Shown here piece by piece: positions 57,583 through 64,000 of a stretch of 64,000 nt of DNA. Positions within the stretch are counted from its first letter, which is position 1. Each line of letters opens with the position of its first letter. The DNA is taken from NCBI GenBank assembly GCA_028870275.1, contig JAGWPY010000057.1, positions 1-64,000 on the forward strand, written 5' to 3'. A program made the translations under genes and the position numbers. The notes under the pieces were generated by a model. The model had not been told where the DNA came from. It made no database searches and saw nothing but the letters and a program-made list of their open reading frames with translations. The DNA is from Gammaproteobacteria bacterium. Lineage in GTDB: Bacteria > Pseudomonadota > Gammaproteobacteria > Steroidobacterales > Steroidobacteraceae.

Positions 57583-58296
57583 TCAACCGCTCACGAGTGC
57601 GGGAAGGCGCGGATGCAGGCCGCATTCGCGCGACTCTTCGCGTTCCCACCACCAGCGGCCGGATCGCGGATCCTCGCCCGCGGCGACCGCGCGCGTGCAG
57701 GGCGCGCAACCGATGCTCGGGAAGCCGAGATCGTGCAGGGTGTTGTAGGGCAGTTCCCGGGCGCGGATGTAGCTCCAGACCTGCTCCTCGCTCCAGGCGA
57801 GCAGGGGGCTCACCTTGTAGAGCCCGTGGTCCGGGTCCCAGGCGAGCGGTTGGGCCCGCGCACGCTGCACCGATTGCCCGGACCGGATGCCTGTCACCCA
57901 GGCATCGTAGCCGGCGATCGCGCGCCGGAACGGCTCGATCTTGCGCACCTGGCAGCAGGATCGTCGCTGGTCCGTGCCGCTGCGAAAGCCGTCGATACCG
58001 TGGCGCGCGACCCAGGACTCGACTGCGGCCGCGTCGGGAGAGTAGATTTTCAGCCGGCGCCCGTAATGGCGCTGGATCCGCTCGATCAGATCCCGCGTTT
58101 GCGGAAAGAGACGCCCCGTATCGATGGTGAACACCTCGATCTGCGGCAGCTCGGACCAGAGCAAGTCCGTGAGGACGACGGATTCGGCGCCCAGGCTGCT
58201 CGCATAGCAGATGCGCGGGTGGTTCGCGAGCGCCTGGCGTAGCAGGCCCAGGCTTGCATCGGCGAGATCGCGGACGTCGGCGGGGATTCGGGACAC
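57583..58296 (-). CDS. cysH: Assimilatory (phospho)adenylylsulfate reductase with Fe-S cysteine pairs
   Basis: ICYASSLGAESVVLTDLLWSELPQIEVFTIDTGRLFPQT...RRSCCQVRKIEPF...GCAPCTRAVAAGEDPRSGRWWWE. Confidence 0.93.
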   Translation of the reverse strand: MSRIPADVRDLADASLGLLRQALANHPRICYASSLGAESVVLTDLLWSELPQIEVFTIDTGRLFPQTRDLIERIQRHYGRRLKIYSPDAAAVESWVARHGIDGFRSGTDQRRSCCQVRKIEPFRRAIAGYDAWVTGIRSGQSVQRARAQPLAWDPDHGLYKVSPLLAWSEEQVWSYIRARELPYNTLHDLGFPSIGCAPCTRAVAAGEDPRSGRWWWEREESRECGLHPRLPALVSG

Positions 58297-58410
58297 GGAG
58301 CCTCGGGCGTTGACCGCTCGTTCACAAAGGGATCAAGACTATATGTCGGTCGGAATGGTCGGGATACGAACAATCCCTTATGAGCACCTGCGCTCCGGTC
58401 ATGAGGACGC

Positions 58411-59394
58411 ATGAAACTGCAGCAACTGCGCTATCTCGTTGCGGTGCATGAAAACGGCCTCAACATCACGGCGGCGGCCAGGCAGCTGCACACGTCGCAG
58501 CCCGGCGTGAGCCGGCAGATCAAGATGCTCGAGGAGGAACTCGGCTTCCGCCTGTTCGAGCGCGAAGGTCGGGCGTTGACGCGCACCACCCACGCCGGCG
58601 AGGAGATCGTCGCTCGCGCCAACAACATCCTGCGGGAGATGCACAACATCCGGCGAACTTCGCAGGACCTGCGCAAGGCGGAGGGTGGCACGCTGTCGAT
58701 CGCGACCACGCATACCCAGGCGCGCTATGTGCTGCCGCCGGTCATCGGCGAATTCCGGCGGCGCTATCCGAAGGTTCGACTGCATCTGCACCAGGGCACC
58801 TCGGAACAGATCGCCGAACTGGTCGCGCGCGATCGCGTGGACTTCGCGATCGCGACCGGATCGGACGATCTTTTCCCGCATCTCGTCAGGTTGCCGCTGT
58901 ACCGCTGGCATCGCAGCGTCGTCGTGCCCCGCTCGCATCCACTCGCCTCCGGCGGCAAGCTCACGCTGCGCAAGCTCGCCGAGCACCCGATCGTCACTTA
59001 CGTGTTCAGTTTCTCGGGGCGCTCCTCGCTGCCCGCGCTGTTCGATGCGGCGGGACTGTCGCTCGACGTCGCGCTGACCGCTCAGGATGCCGACGTGATC
59101 AAGACCTACGTGCGCATCGGCCTCGGCGTCGGCATCGTGGCGAGCATCGCCGTCGATCCGGTGGCCGATTCGGACCTCGCCGTGCTCGATGCGCGGCACC
59201 TGTTCGACCGCCACACGACCTGGATCGGCTTTCGTCGCGGCGCACTCTTGCGAACCTACATGTATGAGTTCATCGAGCGCCTCGCGCCGCACTTGCCGCG
59301 CCGCCTGGTCCGTGAGGCCGAGCGTTCGGAGACCCAGGACGAGATCGATCGTGTCTGTGGCGGTCTCGCGATCCCGGTCCGCGAGGGGGGGTGA
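58411..59394 (+). CDS. cysB: LysR-type regulator CysB
   Basis: MKLQQLRYLVAVHENGLNITAAARQLHTSQPGVSRQIKMLEEELGFRLFEREGRALTRTTHAGEEI...ATTHTQARYVLPPVIGEFRRRYPKVRLHLHQGTSEQIAELV. Confidence 0.94.
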   Translation: MKLQQLRYLVAVHENGLNITAAARQLHTSQPGVSRQIKMLEEELGFRLFEREGRALTRTTHAGEEIVARANNILREMHNIRRTSQDLRKAEGGTLSIATTHTQARYVLPPVIGEFRRRYPKVRLHLHQGTSEQIAELVARDRVDFAIATGSDDLFPHLVRLPLYRWHRSVVVPRSHPLASGGKLTLRKLAEHPIVTYVFSFSGRSSLPALFDAAGLSLDVALTAQDADVIKTYVRIGLGVGIVASIAVDPVADSDLAVLDARHLFDRHTTWIGFRRGALLRTYMYEFIERLAPHLPRRLVREAERSETQDEIDRVCGGLAIPVREGG

Positions 59395-59510
59395 CGGGGC
59401 GATTCGTGGCATATGCCGCCCCGGGTCTCGCAAAACCGTGAATCTCTCGGCGGTGCCGCGCGATGTCAGCGGGCAGGATGCTCGCTGCCCTTCCACCTGC
59501 TGGCGGGATC

Positions 59511-60008
59511 ATGCGAGCGGAACTGAGCGAAATCGAAGTCGATGCCGACGATTTCCGGCTGACGGGCGCGGGAACACGCCTGACTGCATCGCTCGAGGAG
59601 GCCCTGGCGCTGTGCCTAGGCGACGAACGTCGCGGGCTCGGCGGATTGCTGCATCTGCGTTGTCATCATCCGGGGGGGCGTCCGCCCGAATTGACCGACA
59701 ACACCCTGAGTGCGGTCCTGGTCGCTCTCGGTCGATTCAAGCGAGCGGTGCTGGGCGCCGCGCCCCGCCGCGAGGGGGTGACCGCCCACCTCGTCGTACA
59801 GACCCGCGCCCCCGAAGGCTCCGCTTGCAGCGCTTCGCTGGCCGATCTGGTCCGGGCCGATCTCGCCGACGAAGGCATCGATTGTTCGCTGCACGTCTTG
59901 CGGCGCAATGCCACGGTGTGCGTGCGGTTCGATCCGGCGGCCGGGCGCTTATGGGTGGCCGGAGCCGACGAGGCGCGCAGCCCGTCGGCACAGCGCCAGC
60001 GCTTGTAG
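59511..60008 (+). CDS. Hypothetical protein, weakly CheD-like
   Basis: ORF 59463..60008; LEEALALCLGDERRGLGGLLHLR...AVLGAAPRR...DLADEGIDCSLHVLRRNATVCVRFDPAAGRLWV recalls CheD spacing. Start uncertain. Confidence 0.5.
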   Translation: MRAELSEIEVDADDFRLTGAGTRLTASLEEALALCLGDERRGLGGLLHLRCHHPGGRPPELTDNTLSAVLVALGRFKRAVLGAAPRREGVTAHLVVQTRAPEGSACSASLADLVRADLADEGIDCSLHVLRRNATVCVRFDPAAGRLWVAGADEARSPSAQRQRL

Positions 60009-60074
60009 AGCCGCATTCCAGGCACTATAAAGTCCCGCTCGGAAACCGGAACCCTGATTCCTAGGAGGTGGCTG

Positions 60075-60692
60075 ATGCGCTCGGCTTGGTTGATCGCGTT
60101 GTTGCTGCTCGGGGGTTGTGCGGACGATCGGCTGGCGGTGGCACCGCCCGCCGGCGTGGACCTCTCCGGGCACTGGCGGCTCGATCAGTCCGAGAGCGAC
60201 AGCCCGCGTCAGGTGTTCGCCATGCTGGCGGGCTTCGCCAAGGCGGGCGATTCGCACACTTCCCCGGATCGGTCCGGCGACCGGGGTGATCGAGGCGAAT
60301 CGGAGGGCGGGCGCCCCGAGGAGCGCGAACCGCAGGGACTCGGCGCAGCGGACGGCCTCGGCGCGTTGACGGACGCGATGCGCTGGCCGGGAAAGAACCT
60401 GGTGATTCGTCAGGTGGGCGGGGTGGTCGCGTTCACTTCCGCCGGCGAGAGCCGCGTCTATCAACCCTCGGCCGCTCCCGTGCGGGGCCCGGCGGCGCGC
60501 GAGCGCGGGGCCCAGACGCCTTGCGGTTGGTCGGGCGATGCCCTGCTGATCGCGATGAGGCCGGACGACGATGGTGCGATCGTCGAGATGCGCTACCGCA
60601 TTTCCGAAGACCGCCGTCGTCTGGTCGAACGGATCGCCCGCGCGGGCGCCGGTGGAGTCGCATTGACCCGGGTCTGGGATCGCGTGCCGTGA
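60075..60692 (+). CDS. Hypothetical lipoprotein
   Basis: MRSAWLIALLLLGGCADDR lipobox; SGHWRLDQSESDSPRQVFAML. Confidence 0.75.
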   Translation: MRSAWLIALLLLGGCADDRLAVAPPAGVDLSGHWRLDQSESDSPRQVFAMLAGFAKAGDSHTSPDRSGDRGDRGESEGGRPEEREPQGLGAADGLGALTDAMRWPGKNLVIRQVGGVVAFTSAGESRVYQPSAAPVRGPAARERGAQTPCGWSGDALLIAMRPDDDGAIVEMRYRISEDRRRLVERIARAGAGGVALTRVWDRVP

Positions 60693-60712
60693 TGGGCCAG
60701 CGGTGCACTCAG

Positions 60713-60735
60713 AAAAAAGCCGGGCAGTGCCCGGC
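60713..60735 (-). terminator. Intrinsic-terminator-like hairpin (T-tract on minus strand)
   Basis: aaaaaagccgggcagtgcccggc: GC-rich palindrome preceded by A6 on the plus strand. Confidence 0.5.
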
Positions 60736-60895
60736 TTCGCTAATCCCCATGCCTCTTGCGGTCGGCGCCGTCTGGGGCGGCGCTATGCGCGTGGTCGATC
60801 TGCCTCTCTCAAGAAAATCATGATTGCGCTCCTGCAACACTGTAGCTGCGCCCTTGCGTCTGCGCCAGCGTTATTTCATCCAGATCCGGAACAAT

Positions 60896-61468
60896 ATGTT
60901 GCGTAACAACAACAATGATTCGAAGCGCTCCACCCGGAAGTTCCCGAACGGCGACGCGATCCGTACCCGCCGGACTTATTTCGACGTGCACAGCGGTCAA
61001 TTGCATGTGCGCACCGCTTTCCCGGCGACCGGAGGGTTCGACGAACAGCCGCCCCTGATTTGCGTGCATGCCAGCGGGGAGTCGAGTCGCGTCTTCGGGC
61101 AGTTCCTGCCGGCGATCGCCGCCCTGCGGTCGGTCTACGCCCCGGATCTGCCGGGCAGCGGCGAATCCGACCCACCGCCTGCCGGTGCGGCCGCAGCCGG
61201 AGCGGGCGCGCTGCGCGATCTGGCCAGGGATCTGCGATTGCGCGAAGTGGATCTGATCACGGTGGGCGACGGCGCGGCGATCGCCGCTGATCTGCTCGCC
61301 GTCGCGCCCGCGCTGGTGCGCCGCCTGGTCCTCCTGGATCCTCCGGGCACGGAGCGCTTTCACGGGATCGCGCAGCCCCTGCTCGTGATCGGCCCGATGG
61401 CTGCTGCGGGCGAGCGAGTCCCTCCGGCGCTTGCGCAGCGGGTTGCGGAGTTCCTCGATCGACGCTGA
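60896..61468 (+). CDS. Truncated/degenerate alpha/beta hydrolase-fold protein
   Basis: PPLICVHASGESSRVFGQFLPAIAALRSVYAPDLPGSGESD...VDLITVGDGAAIAADLLAVAPALVRRLVLLDPPG; elbow lacks GxSxG. Start uncertain. Confidence 0.65.
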   Translation: MLRNNNNDSKRSTRKFPNGDAIRTRRTYFDVHSGQLHVRTAFPATGGFDEQPPLICVHASGESSRVFGQFLPAIAALRSVYAPDLPGSGESDPPPAGAAAAGAGALRDLARDLRLREVDLITVGDGAAIAADLLAVAPALVRRLVLLDPPGTERFHGIAQPLLVIGPMAAAGERVPPALAQRVAEFLDRR

Positions 61469-61499
61469 GGTTCGAGGGCGCAAAGGAGCGGCCGGACGA

Positions 61500-62336
61500 G
61501 TGCGAATCAACAAATTCATCAGCGAGACCGGCGTTTGTTCCCGTCGCGAGGCCGATCAGTGGATCACCGCCGGTCGAGTGTCCTGCAACGGCGCCCCCGC
61601 GACCCTCGGCACGCGGGTCGCCGCGGGCGACGTGGTCCTGGTCGACGGGCAGCCGCTGCGCGAGCGGCGCGTACCGGTCTACCTCGCGTTGAACAAACCG
61701 GTCGGCATCGTGTCGACCAGCGAGCCCGAGGTCGTCGACAACATCGTCGATTTCGTCGGCTACCCGGAGCGGATCTTCCCGGTCGGCCGGCTCGACAAGG
61801 ACTCCGAAGGGCTGATTCTTCTCACGAACGATGGGGACATCGTCAATCGGATCCTGCGCGCGGAAAACAACCACGAAAAGGAGTACCTGGTGAGCGTCGA
61901 CCGACCGCTCACCGAGATGACGCTGGCGATCATGCGAAGTGGCGTGCGCATCATGGGAGAGATGACCAGACCCTGCCGCGTCGATCGCATCGACGAGCGC
62001 AGTTTCAGGATCGTGCTCACACAGGGGCTCAATCGCCAGATCCGCCGCATGTGTTCGGCGCTCGGCTACAAAGTGCGGCGCCTGCGCCGCGTGCGCATCG
62101 GCGAGGTGCATCTGGGAACGCTTGCGCCTGGGCGCTGGCGCCATCTGTCGGCGCAGGAGGTCGCCGCGTTCCTGCCCGGTGACCCGGCTCAGTCCGACCG
62201 TAAGCCTGCGGACTCGCGGAGCGCCTCGGCGCTCACGCCCTCGGTCCAGGCGCGACCGACCGCTGCGCGCCAATCCGGATCTTCGGCCTTGCGGGCGAGC
62301 CATCGGAAGAAATCCGGCCCCTGGCCCGCCCAATAA
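61500..62336 (+). CDS. 23S rRNA pseudouridine synthase, RluF/RluB family
   Basis: S4 domain VRINKFISETGVCSRREADQWITAGRVSCNG; VYLALNKPVGIVST...FPVGRLDKDSEGLILLTNDGD...LTQGLNRQIRRMCSALGYKVRRLRRVRIG. Confidence 0.92.
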   Translation: MRINKFISETGVCSRREADQWITAGRVSCNGAPATLGTRVAAGDVVLVDGQPLRERRVPVYLALNKPVGIVSTSEPEVVDNIVDFVGYPERIFPVGRLDKDSEGLILLTNDGDIVNRILRAENNHEKEYLVSVDRPLTEMTLAIMRSGVRIMGEMTRPCRVDRIDERSFRIVLTQGLNRQIRRMCSALGYKVRRLRRVRIGEVHLGTLAPGRWRHLSAQEVAAFLPGDPAQSDRKPADSRSASALTPSVQARPTAARQSGSSALRASHRKKSGPWPAQ

Positions 62337-62662
62337 GCCTGGGAGAACAGCACGCCTCCGGTGCTCGACTCGACGACGAATCGACGGCGCAGTCCGGCAC
62401 TCAGCCAGTCGGCCGGACAGCGGATCCGCGGCGAATTCTCGGTCAAGGCGAACGGCCGGTCACCGATCTGCAGCCGCAGTCGGCCGCCCTGAGCGTACAG
62501 GCAGATGTTCGGAGGCACTCCGCGTATCAGCGCGATGCCGTGGACCAACGGCGCCGGCGTTTCGCACGGCACCCAGGTGCCGCTCGGGATGTCCCAGTTG
62601 AGCACCATGCGGCGCCGCCGGAAGTCGGCCACCGGCAGGCTCGCGCCCGGGTCGCGGCTCAT
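62189..62662 (-). CDS. Hypothetical protein
   Basis: MSRDPGASLPVADFRRRRMVLNWDIPSGTWVPCETPAPLVHGIALIRGVPPNICLYAQGG...; 4-bp overlap with the DsbD-like gene. Confidence 0.6.
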   Translation of the reverse strand: MSRDPGASLPVADFRRRRMVLNWDIPSGTWVPCETPAPLVHGIALIRGVPPNICLYAQGGRLRLQIGDRPFALTENSPRIRCPADWLSAGLRRRFVVESSTGGVLFSQAYWAGQGPDFFRWLARKAEDPDWRAAVGRAWTEGVSAEALRESAGLRSD

Positions 62663-64000
62663 CGGCCGGCGAGCCCGCCCGGCCGATCCGGCAGGGCAGA
62701 GAAGGCGCGCTCGATGGCCCCCGCGGTGAGCAGCTGCGGCAGTATCACCGCGTGGCTCGAGCCCGGAGCCGCGTTGAACAGCAGATACAGGGGCACGCCG
62801 GCGCGACCATAATGGGCGAGCACCCGTGTGATTCGCGGATCGCCGTTGGTCCAGTCGCCGCGGACCAGGGTCACGCCCTTGTCGCGAAAGATCGCCCTGA
62901 CCGCCGGATCGGCGAGCGCGGTGCGCTCGTTCACCAGGCAGGTCAGGCACCAACTGGCCGTGAAATCCACGAGCACGGGCTTGCCCGCGGCGCGCAGCGC
63001 CGCGAGCCGCGCCGGATCATAAGGCTCCCAGCGGCTCGAAGCGGCCCCCGGTGGTCCTGCGGCCGGGGCGGGCGCCCCTTGAAGCTCGATCGGCAATCCG
63101 ATCGCGAGCGCCAGCGATGCGGCCGCGGCCGCGGCCGCGACTGTCCTGTGGCGCCGCGACCGGCCGTGCGACTTGCGGTACAGCCACGCCGCCAGCGCGA
63201 CCAGGACCAATCCGGCGAGCGCTGCCGCCAGGCCCAGCGAGGCCGTCTGTTGGGTGAGCACCCAGACCAGCCACGCGGCCGAGGCGTACATGGGAAAGGC
63301 GAGCGCCTGCTTGAGCGTATCCATCCACGCGCCGGGCTTGGGCAGCGCCCGACGCAGCCAGGGGGCGAACGAGAGCAACACCAGCGGCAGACTGAGTCCG
63401 ACGCCCAGGGAAGCGAAGATCGACAGCGCGACCACCGGGGGCTCGGAGAGCGCCGCACCGACGGCCGCCGCCATGAACGGCGCCGTGCAGGGCGTCGCCA
63501 CGAGGGTGGTCAGCACACCCGTGAAGAAGGCCGCACTGCGCGTCTCGCCGCGCGTCAGTCCTTCGCCGAGCCCTGAGAGACCGCTGCCGACCTCGAACAC
63601 TCCGGAGAGGTTCAGGCCGATCGCGAACAGCAGATAGGCCATCAGCGTGACGAACAATGGCGACTGCAGCTGAAATCCCCAGCCGATCTGGGCGCCGGCC
63701 GCGCGCAGCGCCAGTAGCAGCGCCGACAATGCGAGCATCGAGACGATCACGCCCGCCGCGAACGCGAGACCCTTCAGACGCACTTCGCGGGGGTGTTTCT
63801 TGGCCTGTTCGGCAAGCCCGATCGCCTTGATCGAGAGCACCGGGAGCACGCAGGGCATCAGGTTCAGCACCATGCCGCCCAGCAAGGCGAGGCCGACCCA
63901 GGCCGCGAAGGCGCCCAAGCCACCCTCCGCCGGACGCCGCTCGCTCCCGCCCGAGGCGGCTCCGGCGAGGGCAGCCGCCTCTGGCGCCGCGGTCGCGGTG
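62659..64000 (-). CDS. DsbD/ScsB-like thiol:disulfide interchange protein (partial, N-terminus outside window)
   Basis: TM domain MVLNLMPCVLPVLSIKAIGLAEQAKKHPREVRLKGLAFAAGV...TPCTAPFMAAAVG and C-terminal thioredoxin motif VDFTASWCLTCLVNERTALADPAV; reading frame open to 64000. Confidence 0.92.
   Translation of the reverse strand, partial: TATAAPEAAALAGAASGGSERRPAEGGLGAFAAWVGLALLGGMVLNLMPCVLPVLSIKAIGLAEQAKKHPREVRLKGLAFAAGVIVSMLALSALLLALRAAGAQIGWGFQLQSPLFVTLMAYLLFAIGLNLSGVFEVGSGLSGLGEGLTRGETRSAAFFTGVLTTLVATPCTAPFMAAAVGAALSEPPVVALSIFASLGVGLSLPLVLLSFAPWLRRALPKPGAWMDTLKQALAFPMYASAAWLVWVLTQQTASLGLAAALAGLVLVALAAWLYRKSHGRSRRHRTVAAAAAAASLALAIGLPIELQGAPAPAAGPPGAASSRWEPYDPARLAALRAAGKPVLVDFTASWCLTCLVNERTALADPAVRAIFRDKGVTLVRGDWTNGDPRITRVLAHYGRAGVPLYLLFNAAPGSSHAVILPQLLTAGAIERAFSALPDRPGGLAGR

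Noticed and set aside
60700-60900. sRNA between the lipoprotein gene and the hydrolase
   Set aside because: The only hairpin has its T-tract on the minus strand and no gene or promoter could be supported upstream on that strand.

Overview
64-kb chromosomal window from a high-GC proteobacterium, probably a gammaproteobacterium near the Xanthomonadales/Steroidobacterales (inferred from gene content and synteny only). It is densely packed with housekeeping and metabolic genes. I found no rRNA, tRNA, CRISPR array, prophage or transposon that I can support. Main blocks: lysM<>def-fmt-rsmB-DUF4390-ntrY/ntrX-like; SPOR-argS-priA; ECF sigma/DUF3619-like/DUF3106 cassette; pntB-pntAB-pntAA; HNH nuclease, 5'-3' exonuclease, acs, NnrU; an oxidoreductase/TetR/TMADH-like operon; YjqB<>MFS; ald<>lrp; acetyl-CoA hydrolase; YceI/cyt b561; gabD, DLH, thiolase; gshA; GGDEF; isoaspartyl peptidase; pyc; glnB; an Omp85-like protein; ilvN<>ilvB; gloA, SDR, FNR; cysG-cysH<>cysB; CheD-like, rluF, DsbD-like. 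The most interesting signals are: (1) a ~240-nt leader upstream of an SDR gene, with a strong intrinsic terminator, an upstream 8-nt segment perfectly complementary to part of that terminator (possible antiterminator), and an apparent ATT start codon, which together look like an undescribed attenuator or riboswitch; (2) acetyl-CoA synthetase fused in frame to a ~100-aa histone-H1-like Lys/Arg/Ala tail with 15-bp tandem repeats; (3) an NtrX-like regulator whose AAA+ domain has lost Walker A/B residues and GAFTGA; (4) two consensus DnaA boxes in inverted orientation next to an unusually AT-rich (AAT)n stretch between priA and an ECF sigma gene; (5) a divergent ilvN/ilvB arrangement with ilvN translationally coupled to an uncharacterised membrane protein. 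Translation starts are judged by eye; no database search was run.
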